A stretch of 64,000 nt of DNA from Nonomuraea gerenzanensis (GTDB lineage: Bacteria > Actinomycetota > Actinomycetes > Streptosporangiales > Streptosporangiaceae): NCBI RefSeq assembly GCF_020215645.1, contig NZ_CP084058.1, forward strand, positions 1,240,001 through 1,304,000, in the 5' to 3' direction. The position numbers were made by a program, and so were the translations under genes. The notes below the pieces were generated by a model. That model made no database searches and had not been told where the DNA came from. It saw only the letters and a program-made list of their open reading frames with translations. Below, one piece after another: positions 38,551-47,539 of this stretch (positions are counted from its first letter, which is position 1; the number at the start of each line of letters is the position of its first letter).

Positions 38551-40287
38551 TCACCCGCCGGAGAGCACCCGTTCCACGGCCGCGTTGAAGCGGGTCATCG
38601 CGTCCGGGTACTCCGGCCCCAGCAGGTGGCTCCTGAGCTTGATCCGGGCCCTGGCCAGCGTGTCCTCCCCGTCCAGGAACTCCGCCAGCCCCGACAGGTC
38701 CTCGCCCAGCAGCACCCCCGCCTCCGTGCTCGGGTACCGCTCGTGGAAGGCGCGCTCGGGCAGCCCCGTCACGTTCGTCACCGCGTACGGCTTCTCGCTG
38801 GCCAGGAAGTCGGCCACCACGCTGGAGATGTCGCTGATCAGCAGGTCGCACTCGTTGAAGCACTCGTACAGGTGCGGCATGGGCCCCGAGACGACCAGAT
38901 GCCGGATGTGCGGCACCGACCCGGCGGCCCCGGAGGGATGGCGGGCCTTCGACTTGGCCAGCTCCGCCGCCTCGATCATGGCGACGATCTTCCGGTGGGC
39001 GCGGGTGGCGCTCTTGTCGCGGTGGCCGGTGAGCGGGTGCGGCTTGTAGATGACGCGCAGCGGCGGCCGGTGGTCGAGCAGGGCGCGCACCAGGCGCGGG
39101 CCCATGGTGATCAGCGAGGTGTGGAACAGGTCGTCGCTCCAGCCCTCCCAGGTGGGCGCGTACAGGACGGTCCGGTACGGGAGCCCGGGCCCCTGCGTCG
39201 AGATGCCCTGGAGCTGGGGCCGCCCGACCTCGTGGATGTTCTCGTCCCTGACGCCCACCCTGGCCCGGCGGTACCGGTCGCGGCCGGCGGGGCCCGCCAC
39301 CCACACCTCGTCGTACACGCGTGAGAACGGGTTGAACGAGGCCTCCTTGTCGCTGTCGCCGTGGTTGAGGAAGACGCTGCGCAGGGTCGGGATGCGCAGC
39401 ATGTGCACGTTCCTGCCGACGTTGGCGACGTACAGGCACAGCTTGGCCCCGGTCAGCGCGCGGAAGCTCATCAGGTCGGCCGACGACGGGATGCACACCA
39501 TCGGCAGTGAGGTGGACTCCAGGTGCCTGGCCATGCCGCGCTCGCGCAGCACCACGATGGCGCGGCGGTCGAGGCGTTCGAGGGTGGGCAGCCACATCCT
39601 GGCCTGGTAGGCGGCGGCCGTGGCGCCGGAGAAGTACAGGATGACCTCGGGGCCGTACTTCTCGACCTGCTCGCCGACGACCTCCAGCACCCTGGCCCGG
39701 TCGGTCAGCGGCGTGGCGCGGCGCACGTACGGGATGAGCGCGAGCGCCCCCGCCAGCCCCGCCGCCAGCGCCACGCCGGCGCCGGCCGTGGCCGGGACGG
39801 CGCCCAGGACGGCCCCGAGCACCGGCAGCGCGTCCAGGTAGAGGAACGGCACGCTGCCGGCGTCACGCAGCGGCCCCGGCGGCATCCTGGGGATGCGCAG
39901 CGCGGAGACGTCCAGGTTGCGGGTGGTCACCGGCATCCTGCTGAGCATCTGGCGCAGCCGCAGCGCCAGCCCCGTGTGCAGGGCCCGCACCACGTGGATC
40001 GCCAGCAGGCCGGCCGCCAGCGCCGCGAACCACGGCAGCTCGGCGCCCGCCGTCCGGGCGACCAGGAGCAGCGCCATGGTCTCGCGGGCCGCGAAGCGCA
40101 GCGTGATCCCGAGGTGCACCTTGCCGAGCAGCTCGGGCAGCGGGCGGGCGGCGCGCGGGGCGGCGTACTCGATCAGGTACGAGGCCGCCGCCACCGCCCC
40201 GAACAGGACCGGGGCCGGCCACAGCGCCGCCACCAGCAGCGCCGGGTAGCAGCCGAGCAACGCCGCGATCACGATGAGTCTCCTCAT
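38551..40287 (-). CDS. CDP-glycerol/CDP-ribitol polymerase, TagF/TagB-like
   Basis: 578 residues. Four or more N-terminal membrane helices (to ~180), then a glycerophosphotransferase domain: ATAAAYQARMWLPTLERL, LNHGDSDKEASFNPFSRVYD, VLYAPTWEGWSDD, VIYKPHPLTGH and LLISDISSVVADFL (the CDP-binding motifs with catalytic His residues). These enzymes polymerise polyol-phosphate units from CDP-glycerol or CDP-ribitol on a lipid-linked primer. Together with the CDP-polyol genes next to it, this points to a teichoic-acid-like polymer. ATG 40287 starts the first helix. Confidence 0.88.
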   Translation of the reverse strand: MRRLIVIAALLGCYPALLVAALWPAPVLFGAVAAASYLIEYAAPRAARPLPELLGKVHLGITLRFAARETMALLLVARTAGAELPWFAALAAGLLAIHVVRALHTGLALRLRQMLSRMPVTTRNLDVSALRIPRMPPGPLRDAGSVPFLYLDALPVLGAVLGAVPATAGAGVALAAGLAGALALIPYVRRATPLTDRARVLEVVGEQVEKYGPEVILYFSGATAAAYQARMWLPTLERLDRRAIVVLRERGMARHLESTSLPMVCIPSSADLMSFRALTGAKLCLYVANVGRNVHMLRIPTLRSVFLNHGDSDKEASFNPFSRVYDEVWVAGPAGRDRYRRARVGVRDENIHEVGRPQLQGISTQGPGLPYRTVLYAPTWEGWSDDLFHTSLITMGPRLVRALLDHRPPLRVIYKPHPLTGHRDKSATRAHRKIVAMIEAAELAKSKARHPSGAAGSVPHIRHLVVSGPMPHLYECFNECDLLISDISSVVADFLASEKPYAVTNVTGLPERAFHERYPSTEAGVLLGEDLSGLAEFLDGEDTLARARIKLRSHLLGPEYPDAMTRFNAAVERVLSGG

Positions 40288-40313
40288 GTGATCGCACGGT
40301 AACAAGCCTCAGG

Positions 40314-41663
40314 TCAAACGGCGTCCACGCGGGCGTCTATGACTTGCCCTGAAAGGTCGGAGATGAGGATGTCCAGCGAGGTCTGCGCGACCACGAGCGG
40401 AGAGGCGCCGGTATTGACGCAGTTGACCCGGATGCCGCCGGCGGCCCATTCGCCGGCCAGCGCCCTGGTCAGCCCGGCCACGGCCGCCGCGCCCGACTCG
40501 TGCAGCGCGCCGGAGCCGGGCGGGACCTGCAGCAGCAGGCTGGGCCGGGGGCCGGGAGCGGCCCCCGTGGCCGGCCCGGCTCCGCGCAGGTGCGGGCGGG
40601 CGGCGCGGGCGACGTTGAGCGCGCCCAGGTGGCCGGTGCCGACCGCGTCGGCGACGGTCTCGCCGCTCGCGTGCGCCAGGTCGCCGGCGTGCCCCCGGCC
40701 CGCCACCAGCACCACGTGGTCGGCGGCGCCCACGTCGTCGAGCGCCTTGGCCACGGAGTCGAAGTCCTCGACGCGAACGCCGTCGGCCCTGGTCAGGACA
40801 TGCACGATCGCGCCGTGACGGGCCGCCTCCCGCGCGATCGCCGACGCGCCGTGCTCCGGCTGAGGGCCGTCGGGGGCGAGAGGGTGCGCGGCGGGCAGGA
40901 CGACGATCACCTGCCCCGCCAGCGCGCCCCTGTCGCCCGCAGGCACGGGCGCGGGCAGCCGGAAGAGCAGGTCCGCGATGTGCAGGTCGGCCGGGTGGGT
41001 CACCTTGATGTTGCGCTCGCTGCCCTGCACCAGGTGGATCGGCACCTCCGGCAGGTAGCGCAGCACCACCCCGCAGTCGTCGGTGGCGGGCAGCCCGGCG
41101 AAGCCCGGGTCGGCCATGGCCCGCTCGTACGCCTCCCGGATCACCGAGAGCCGGAAACACTGGGGGGTCTGGCTGCGCCGCAGCCGCGACCGGTCGAGCA
41201 CCTCGCCGATGGCGCCCTCGGGGGTCGCCACCAGCACCGTGTCGGAGCTCGGGATCGCCACGTTGACGGCCTGGTGGGCCTCCAGCGCCCTGACACACTC
41301 CGTGATGATCCGGGGCTCCAGGAGGGGGCGTACAGCGTCGTGCAACAGCACGTTGCACTCCTGTGCCCCGAGCGCCGCCAGCGCCCGCCAGGTGCTCTCC
41401 GTACGGCTGGAGCCGCCGTCCACGACCTTGCTGACCTTGTGGTACCCGCCCCTGGCCACGATCTCGCGGACCCGGCCGGCGTACCCGGGCGTCATCAGCA
41501 CCACGATCTCGTCGATCTCCGGCGCGGCCTCGAACACCGCCAGCGAATGCTCGATGATCGTCCTGCCCGCCACCTCGATGAGCTGCTTGGGCGTGCCGAG
41601 CCCGACCCGTTGTCCCACCCCGCCCGCGAGGAGCACTCCTACCGACCGCAGCCGTGAATCCAT
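40314..41663 (-). CDS. IspD-like cytidylyltransferase fused to a degenerate SDR domain
   Basis: 449 residues. Residues 1-235 are an IspD/TarI-type CTP transferase: LLAGGVGQRVGLGTPKQLIE, HDAVRPLL (109-114), TDDCGVV and KVTHPADL. Residues ~248-449 follow a short-chain dehydrogenase fold, best seen in SGAAAVAGLTRALAGEWAAG and IRVNCVNTGAS. The fusion matches bifunctional CDP-ribitol synthases (reductase + cytidylyltransferase). Here the SDR half lacks the Gly-rich NAD(P) motif (QVIVVLPAAHPL) and has no Tyr-x-x-x-Lys (LHESG), so reductase activity is doubtful. ATG 41663. It lies 26 bases upstream of the TagF-like gene on the same strand. Confidence 0.85.
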   Translation of the reverse strand: MDSRLRSVGVLLAGGVGQRVGLGTPKQLIEVAGRTIIEHSLAVFEAAPEIDEIVVLMTPGYAGRVREIVARGGYHKVSKVVDGGSSRTESTWRALAALGAQECNVLLHDAVRPLLEPRIITECVRALEAHQAVNVAIPSSDTVLVATPEGAIGEVLDRSRLRRSQTPQCFRLSVIREAYERAMADPGFAGLPATDDCGVVLRYLPEVPIHLVQGSERNIKVTHPADLHIADLLFRLPAPVPAGDRGALAGQVIVVLPAAHPLAPDGPQPEHGASAIAREAARHGAIVHVLTRADGVRVEDFDSVAKALDDVGAADHVVLVAGRGHAGDLAHASGETVADAVGTGHLGALNVARAARPHLRGAGPATGAAPGPRPSLLLQVPPGSGALHESGAAAVAGLTRALAGEWAAGGIRVNCVNTGASPLVVAQTSLDILISDLSGQVIDARVDAV

Positions 41664-41775
41664 ACCGGCAGCGTAACGGTGCTGTTCCGTGATATCGCGT
41701 TGACCTGTCGCTACGCTGTGTCTACGCACCCCCGAGACCACGTGCTCCACCCCGACCCGGGAGGAGACCTGAGCT

Positions 41776-43194
41776 TTGCCCGACTCATTGACCTTCGAAA
41801 GCACGACCACATCGGTCCTGCTGCTCGCCACGACACCCGCGTGCAGGCTCCACAGCGGCGACGGCACGTTGCTCGACCGCCTCGGCGACCAGCTCGCCAC
41901 GCTGCCCGTGCGCGAGGTGCAGGTGGTGCCCGCCGCCGAAGGGCTGGCGGCCGACCTGCGCGGCGTGGCGAAGATCGTCCGCACCGCCGCGGGCCCCGTC
42001 GCCGTGCTGCCCGCCGACCTGGTGCTGCACACCGAGGCGCTGGCCGTGCTGCTGGAGCATCCCGCGCACGGCACCGCCGCGCTGATCTCGCACGACGCCA
42101 CCGCCGGGCCGCTGCGCCCGCCTGTACGGGTGGAGGGCGGCAGGGTCGTCGCGGCGGGCAGCTCCTTCCACCTGGTGCCCGAGGCGAACGCCACCTTCAG
42201 GGGCGTGCTCCAGGCGGGGGAGGCCGACCTGGCCTCGCTGGCCGACATCGCCGAGGAGCTGGCGGAGCTGGCCGAGGCGGGCAAGCTCGGCCCCGTCACC
42301 CCGGTCGAGGCGGTGGACCTGCTGCTGGTCGGGCTGGTCAGGTCCGGCGTGACCGTGCGCGCCGCGGGCATCGGGCAGCTGCACGCCGACCGGGTGACCG
42401 GCCAGATCTCCGCCGACGCCGCCCTGGCCAGGCTCGCCGAGGTGGACGAGGCCCAGGTCAGGCTCGACGCCTCGGTCAAGGAGGACGACGGCTTCTTCGC
42501 CACCTTCTTCGTCTCCTCCTGGACCCGCTACCTGATCAGGCCCTGCGTCCGGCTCAAGCTCACCCCCAACACGGTCACCGGCGTCTCGGCCGGGCTGGCC
42601 CTGCTGGCGGCCGTCTGGTTCTCGGCGGGCACCCAGGGCGGGCGGCTGGCCGGGGCGGGGCTGCTGTACCTGTCGTTCGCGCTCGACTGCCTCGACGGGC
42701 AGCTCGCCCGCTACACGCGTACGTTCTCCCCGCTGGGGGCCTGGGCCGACGGCATGTCCGACCGGCTCAAGGAGTACGCGGTGTACGTGGGCCTGGCCTT
42801 CGGCTCCGCCGCCGCCGACAGCTGGTACCTGGCCGTGGCGGCGATGGTGCTGCAGGTCGTCAGGCACGCCATCGACTACACCTACGCGGGCGCCGTCGCC
42901 GACGCCGCCCGGGTCGGCGCCATGTGGGGCAGACCGGCGCGCTCCCTGCTGGAGACGCAGGACGTCCGCCACGCCCCCGGCGGCATGCTCAAGCTCGCCC
43001 AGCGCCTCGAACGCGACACGATCGCCCGCTACCTGAAGAAGATGATCGTGCTGCCCATCGGGGAGCGGATGGCGCTGATCGCCGTCACCGCCGCGTTCTG
43101 GGACGCCAGGGTCACCTTCCTGGCACTGCTCGGCTGGGGCGGCGTGGCGGCGCTCTACCAGCTCGTCGGACGGATCGCGAGGTCGGCACGGTGA
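41776..43194 (+). CDS. CDP-alcohol phosphotransferase with degenerate nucleotidyltransferase-like N-domain
   Basis: 472 residues from TTG 41776 (GGAGGAG upstream). Residues ~10-215 resemble a nucleotidyltransferase fold but lack the Gly-rich NTP loop. Residues ~240-470 are a membrane CDP-alcohol phosphotransferase with the complete signature D-x2-D-G-x2-A-R-x8-G-x3-D-x3-D: Asp304, Asp307, Asp325, Asp329. This recalls the inositol-1-phosphate cytidylyltransferase/di-inositol-phosphate synthase fusions, with the first domain decayed. It should join a CDP-activated alcohol to a lipid or sugar alcohol. First gene of a tight operon; overlaps the next by four bases. Confidence 0.85.
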   Translation: MPDSLTFESTTTSVLLLATTPACRLHSGDGTLLDRLGDQLATLPVREVQVVPAAEGLAADLRGVAKIVRTAAGPVAVLPADLVLHTEALAVLLEHPAHGTAALISHDATAGPLRPPVRVEGGRVVAAGSSFHLVPEANATFRGVLQAGEADLASLADIAEELAELAEAGKLGPVTPVEAVDLLLVGLVRSGVTVRAAGIGQLHADRVTGQISADAALARLAEVDEAQVRLDASVKEDDGFFATFFVSSWTRYLIRPCVRLKLTPNTVTGVSAGLALLAAVWFSAGTQGGRLAGAGLLYLSFALDCLDGQLARYTRTFSPLGAWADGMSDRLKEYAVYVGLAFGSAAADSWYLAVAAMVLQVVRHAIDYTYAGAVADAARVGAMWGRPARSLLETQDVRHAPGGMLKLAQRLERDTIARYLKKMIVLPIGERMALIAVTAAFWDARVTFLALLGWGGVAALYQLVGRIARSAR

Positions 43195-43814
43195 TATCGG
43201 TCCACATGACCCCCGTCCCCAGCAGCACGGTCGTGGCCTACCGCGACGACGGGCCGCTCTCGCGCGCCATGGGGCTGCTCGTGGCGGGGCAGCTCCCGCC
43301 GCTGCCGCCGGTGATCGCCGGCACGTTCGTCACCGGCGTGCTGCTGCTGCTCGGCGTGGCGGGGACGGACGGCCTGGCGGTGTTCGCGCCGGCCGTGACG
43401 CTGCTGCTGGCCGGGCCGGGCAGCACGCATCCGCACGACGGCAGGTTCGACTGGCTCGTGCCGCCGATCCTGCGGCTCATCGAGTACACCTTCATCGCGG
43501 CCGTCGGGTTCGCCCACGCGGTGCACCCCGTGGTGATCTTCATGCTGCTCGCCGCGCTGGCGTTCCACCACTACGATCTGGTCTACCGGTTGCGCCAGCG
43601 CGTCTACGCGCCCCCGTGGCTGTCCACTCTGGGGCTCGGCTGGGACGGGCGGATGATGGTGGTCTCGCTGGTCGCGCTGTCGGGCTGGCTGACCGGGGGC
43701 TACGCGCTGCTCGCGGTCTACCTGTGGGGGCTGTTCGGCTGGGAGAGCCTCACGTGCTGGCTCGCCGCGCCCCGATCCGGGGTGGATGCGACCGATATGG
43801 GAACGCAAGACTAA
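43191..43814 (+). CDS. DUF5941-like membrane protein
   Basis: 207 residues from GTG 43191 (GTGA overlap with the preceding stop). Several hydrophobic helices (LVAGQLPPLPPVIAGTFVTG, VFAPAVTLLLAG, LIEYTFIAAVGFAHAVHPVV, MMVVSLVALSGWLTGGYALL) and a conserved HHYDLVYRLRQR loop. It corresponds to the actinobacterial DUF5941 domain, usually found in or beside CDP-alcohol phosphotransferases. No catalytic motif known; probably a partner of the preceding enzyme. Confidence 0.65.
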   Translation: MISVHMTPVPSSTVVAYRDDGPLSRAMGLLVAGQLPPLPPVIAGTFVTGVLLLLGVAGTDGLAVFAPAVTLLLAGPGSTHPHDGRFDWLVPPILRLIEYTFIAAVGFAHAVHPVVIFMLLAALAFHHYDLVYRLRQRVYAPPWLSTLGLGWDGRMMVVSLVALSGWLTGGYALLAVYLWGLFGWESLTCWLAAPRSGVDATDMGTQD

Positions 43815-43891
43815 CGCCGGATTACCCGCACGGGGCCCAAAGACGAATACTCTTTGGGCCATCGGAGTCATGCTCGACTGAGGAGTGCACG

Positions 43892-44626
43892 TTGCTGGGA
43901 ATGGTTCTGGCCGCTGGGGCCGGACGACGCCTGCGGCCGTACACCGACACGCTGCCCAAGGCGCTCGTGCCGGTCGACGGCGAGACCACGATCATGGACA
44001 TCTCGTTGCGCAATCTCGCCGAGGTGGGCCTGCGGGACGTCGTGGTCGTCGTCGGTTACGCGGCGCAGGCCGTACACGAGCGCAAGGAGGCCCTGGAGGA
44101 ACGCCACGGCGTCAAGCTCACCCTCGTGCACAACGACAAGGCGGAGGAGTGGAACAACGCCTACTCCCTGTGGTGCGCGCGTGACTACTTCGCCCAGGGC
44201 GCGCTGCTGGTCAACGGCGACACCGTGCACCCGGTCTCGATCGAGAAGACGCTGCTGGCCGCGCCCGAGACCAGCGACATCCTGCTCGCCGTCGACAACG
44301 TCAAGACGCTGGCCGACGAGGAGATGAAGGTCACGCTGTCGCCGGAGGGCGCGCTGCGCCGCATCACCAAGCTGATGGACCCGGCGCAGGCGTACGGCGA
44401 GTACATCGGCGCCACCCTCATCAGGCCCGCCGCCGCCGACCGGCTGGCCGACGCGCTGAAGACGACGTTCGAGCGTGACCCGCAGCTCTACTACGAGGAC
44501 GGTTACCAGGAGATGGTCGAGCGCGGCGAGCTGATCCACGCCGCGCCCATCGGGGAGGTCGACTGGGTCGAGGTGGACAACCACGACGACCTGGCCAAGG
44601 CCCGCGCCATAGCCGTTCACTACTGA
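43892..44626 (+). CDS. LicC/IPCT-like nucleotidyltransferase
   Basis: 244 residues; GMVLAAGAGRRLRPYT is the NTP-binding Gly-rich loop, PKALVPV the conserved Lys segment, and EEWNNAYSLWCAR and LLVNGDTV the substrate/metal motifs seen in phosphocholine or inositol-1-phosphate cytidylyltransferases. It likely makes the CDP-alcohol used by the two phosphotransferases in this operon. Start is TTG 43892, decided by AGGAG at 43881-43885 (six bases away); the next ATG would remove part of the loop. Exact alcohol unknown. Confidence 0.83.
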   Translation: MLGMVLAAGAGRRLRPYTDTLPKALVPVDGETTIMDISLRNLAEVGLRDVVVVVGYAAQAVHERKEALEERHGVKLTLVHNDKAEEWNNAYSLWCARDYFAQGALLVNGDTVHPVSIEKTLLAAPETSDILLAVDNVKTLADEEMKVTLSPEGALRRITKLMDPAQAYGEYIGATLIRPAAADRLADALKTTFERDPQLYYEDGYQEMVERGELIHAAPIGEVDWVEVDNHDDLAKARAIAVHY

Positions 44627-44636
44627 GGGGGCGCGG

Positions 44637-45695
44637 ATGCCGCTTCTAGCGAGGATGTTGCCGGCGCCGCTGACCATGGACGTCAGGCGCGGCGCGGTCG
44701 CCCAGCTCGGCGCCCTGCTGGCCGACAGCCGCGTGGCGACCTCCGGCAGGGTCGCGGTGGCCGTCGGCATGGGCCAGGGCGACCACATCGAGAGCCTCAT
44801 CGCGCCCACGCTGGGCGAGGCCGAGGTGTTCAGGGTGGCCGACGGGTCGGTCGACGCGGCCGTCTCGCTCGGCGCCGACCTGCGCAAGGCGGCCTTCGAG
44901 GTGGTCGTCGGCGTGGGCGGCGGCAAGACGATCGACGTGACGAAGTACGCCGCCTCGCTGGCCGGCATCCCCATGGTCGCGGTGGCCACCAACCTCTCCC
45001 ACGACGGCATCTGCTCGCCCACCGCCTCCCTCGTCTACGAGGGCGGCAAGGGCTCGTTCGGCGTGCCGATGCCGCTGGCCATCCTGGTCGACCTCGACTT
45101 CGTGCACAACGCGCCGGAGTCGCTGGTCAGGGCGGGCGTGGGCGACGTGGTGAGCAACCTGTCGGCCATCGAGGACTGGCAGCTCGGCAACGTCGAGCGC
45201 GGCGAGCCGATCGACGGGCTGGCCTGCTCGATGTCCCGCACCGCCGCCGAGGCGCTGGTCGGGCGCACCGACTCCATCGAGTCCGACGCGTTCCTGACCG
45301 TGCTGGCCGAGTCGCTGATCCTGTCGGGCATGTCGATGGTGGTCGCGGGCTCGTCCCGGCCCGCGAGCGGTGGAGATCATGAGATCCTTCATGCCGTGGA
45401 TCAGCTCTTCCCCGGCACCTCCAACCACGGCGAGCTCGCCGGCATCGGCGCCGCCTTCTGCTTCTTCCTCCGGCAGGACGAAGCCCGCACCAAACAGGTC
45501 GTCGACTGCCTGCGCCGGCACGAGCTGCCGGTCGTCCCCGGCGACATCGGGCTGAGCCCCGAGCAGTTCGCCGAGGTCGTCGCGCTGGCCCCGGCCACCC
45601 GCCCCGGCCGTTACACGATCCTGGAGCACCTGCGCATGCAGGACTCGGAGATCCGCGATCGGGTGGGGGACTATGTCCGGGCCTTCGGTAGCTGA
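44637..45695 (+). CDS. Iron-containing alcohol dehydrogenase family, glycerol-1-phosphate dehydrogenase-like
   Basis: 352 residues. VVVGVGGGKTIDVTKYAA is the NAD(P)-binding GGG motif; VATNLSHDGICSPTAS follows as in AraM/EgsA-type sn-glycerol-1-phosphate dehydrogenases. The metal ligands are in SGGDHEILHAVDQL and GTSNHGELAGIG. It would reduce a phosphorylated ketone (e.g. dihydroxyacetone phosphate) to a polyol phosphate, which the neighbouring nucleotidyltransferase could activate. Ten bases after that gene; its 3' end overlaps the next gene by 23 bases. Substrate is inferred. Confidence 0.82.
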   Translation: MPLLARMLPAPLTMDVRRGAVAQLGALLADSRVATSGRVAVAVGMGQGDHIESLIAPTLGEAEVFRVADGSVDAAVSLGADLRKAAFEVVVGVGGGKTIDVTKYAASLAGIPMVAVATNLSHDGICSPTASLVYEGGKGSFGVPMPLAILVDLDFVHNAPESLVRAGVGDVVSNLSAIEDWQLGNVERGEPIDGLACSMSRTAAEALVGRTDSIESDAFLTVLAESLILSGMSMVVAGSSRPASGGDHEILHAVDQLFPGTSNHGELAGIGAAFCFFLRQDEARTKQVVDCLRRHELPVVPGDIGLSPEQFAEVVALAPATRPGRYTILEHLRMQDSEIRDRVGDYVRAFGS

Positions 45696-46440
45696 GCTGC
45701 GCCAGGTGGCCCAGCCACCCGGCCACCTGGAGCGCAGGAACGGCGAGCACTGGGCGGGCGTGCTCTACATGCGCCGCCTGTCCATCTACGTCACCTGGCT
45801 GTTCACCAAGACCTCCGTCACGCCCAACCAGCTCACCTGGGTGATGACCGTGGCGGGGGTCGCGGCGGGCTTCGTGCTGGCCCTGCCGGGGCTCTGGGCG
45901 GCGGTGCTGGCGGCCTTGCTGATCCAGGTCTACCTGCTGCTCGACTGCTCCGACGGCGAGCTGGCCCGCTGGACGGGCAAGACCTCGCTGGCCGGCGTCT
46001 ACCTCGACCGGGTCGGCGCGTACTTCGCCGAGGCCGCGGTGCTGGCCGGGCTGGGCTGGCGGGCCTCGGCCGTGCTGCCCGACTGGTACACCGTGTGCGG
46101 CTTCGCCGCCGCGCTCGGCGCCATCCTCATCAAGGCCGAGAGCGACCTGGTGGAGGTAGCCAGGGCCAAGGGCGGGCTGGGCGCCGCGAGCGAGGCGGCG
46201 GCCGTGCAGTTCCGCTCCGGGCTGCTGGGGCTGGGGCGGCGGGTGCTGGCGGCGACCAGGTTCCACCGGATCGTGCAGCCGATCGAGCTGTCCATGCTGG
46301 CGGTGGTGACCGCGGTGATCGACCTGGTCATCGGCGAGCCGACGGCCACGCGGGTGCTCGTGGTGGCCTGCCTGATCGCCGCGGCGCTGCAGACGGTGCT
46401 GCACCTGATCAGCATCATGGCGTCGAGGCGACTGGCTTGA
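45673..46440 (+). CDS. CDP-alcohol phosphotransferase with altered last Asp
   Basis: 255 residues; five to six membrane helices. Signature present as Asp91, Asp94-Gly95, Ala98-Arg99, Gly108, Asp112, but the final Asp of D-x3-D is Ala116 (LDRVGAYF). That residue is the proposed general base in characterised enzymes, so activity may be reduced, altered or depend on another residue. ATG 45673 lies inside the dehydrogenase gene, so translation is coupled. Last gene of the operon that began at 41776. Confidence 0.83.
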   Translation: MSGPSVAELRQVAQPPGHLERRNGEHWAGVLYMRRLSIYVTWLFTKTSVTPNQLTWVMTVAGVAAGFVLALPGLWAAVLAALLIQVYLLLDCSDGELARWTGKTSLAGVYLDRVGAYFAEAAVLAGLGWRASAVLPDWYTVCGFAAALGAILIKAESDLVEVARAKGGLGAASEAAAVQFRSGLLGLGRRVLAATRFHRIVQPIELSMLAVVTAVIDLVIGEPTATRVLVVACLIAAALQTVLHLISIMASRRLA

Positions 46441-46596
46441 TGACGCGCCTGGAACCGAGGGGGGCTTTCGTCCGTCGTATTGATCGGACGTCCGCCGTTC
46501 GGTGGGGGTTCATCGTCGGTTCCGATACGCTTAGCTTCACCATTCCCAGACCATGCAGACCAGCAGACTCGGTGATCATGAAAGAATGCTCCGCCC

Positions 46597-47511
46597 GTGC
46601 TCTCAACGCGTCAGGACAGTGATTCGTTGAAGATCTCGTGCGTCATCCTCACCATGGGCAACCGGGTCGCGGAGCTGAACCGGGCGGTCGAGTCCGCGCT
46701 GAACCAGGTCGACGGCGACGTCGAGGTGGTGATCGTAGGCAACGGTGCCGACGTGCCCGAGGTGTCGGCGACGCCACCCGAGGGATCGGCCGCGGTCGTC
46801 AAGGCCATCCGGCTCGATCGGAACACGGGCATCCCCGCCGGCCGCAACCGGGGCGTGGAGGAGTGCTCGGGAGACGTCGTGCTGTTCCTCGACGACGACG
46901 GCTGGTACGCCAACCCGAAGGTCGTCTCCCACGTACGCGACCGCTTCGCCACCGAGCCCGACCTGGCCGTGATCTCCTTCCGGATCATGGACCCTGACGG
47001 GAGCGGCAGCCAGCGCCGTCACGTCCCGCGCCTGCGCGCGGGTGACCCGCAGCGCTCCAGCGCCGTCACCACGTTCCTCGGCGGCGCCTCGGCGATCAGG
47101 CGCTCGGCCTTCCTCCAGGTGGGCGGCCTGCCCGAGCGCTTCTTCTACGCGCACGAGGAGACCGACCTGGCCTGGCGGCTGCTCGGCGAGGGCTACCGCA
47201 TCGAGTACGACGCCGAGACGGTGATGTACCACCCCCAGGTCCCGCCGACCAGGCACGCCGAGTTCCACCGGCTCAACGCCCGCAACCGGGTCTGGCTGGC
47301 CCGGCGCAACCTGCCGTGGCCGCTGGCGTTCCTGTACCTGACCAACTGGGTGGTGCTCACCGTGATCCGCGAGCGCGGGGCCTCGGGGGCGCTGAAGGCG
47401 TGGTTCTCCGGGTTCTTCGAGGGGCTGCGCAGCCCGGCGGGCGAGCGCCGGCCGATGGCCTGGCGCACGGCGTGGCGGATGGTCAAGCTCGGCCGCCCGC
47501 CGATCGTCTAG
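46597..47511 (+). CDS. GT2 family glycosyltransferase
   Basis: About 300 residues. ISCVILTMGNRVAELNRAVE, LFLDDDGWY (DxD), FLGGASAIRRSAFLQVGGLP and HEETDLAWRLLGEG (acceptor-side ED motif) define a GT-A enzyme like rhamnosyl- or galactofuranosyl-transferases of wall polymers. A C-terminal hydrophobic stretch (LAFLYLTNWVVLTVI) may attach it to the membrane. GTG 46597 is listed; TTG 46627 (with AGGACAG upstream) would start directly at the domain and is a real alternative. The preceding 156 bases separate it from the CDP-alcohol operon. Confidence 0.82.
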   Translation: MLSTRQDSDSLKISCVILTMGNRVAELNRAVESALNQVDGDVEVVIVGNGADVPEVSATPPEGSAAVVKAIRLDRNTGIPAGRNRGVEECSGDVVLFLDDDGWYANPKVVSHVRDRFATEPDLAVISFRIMDPDGSGSQRRHVPRLRAGDPQRSSAVTTFLGGASAIRRSAFLQVGGLPERFFYAHEETDLAWRLLGEGYRIEYDAETVMYHPQVPPTRHAEFHRLNARNRVWLARRNLPWPLAFLYLTNWVVLTVIRERGASGALKAWFSGFFEGLRSPAGERRPMAWRTAWRMVKLGRPPIV

Positions 47512-47539
47512 CGCCGCGTCGCCGCGTCGCCGAACGCCG

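Noticed and set aside
41664..42503. N-terminal extension of the IspD-like gene through the CDP-alcohol gene
   Set aside because: The extra ~280 residues are Ser/Thr-rich antisense of a real gene; ATG 41663 starts the cytidylyltransferase domain exactly.
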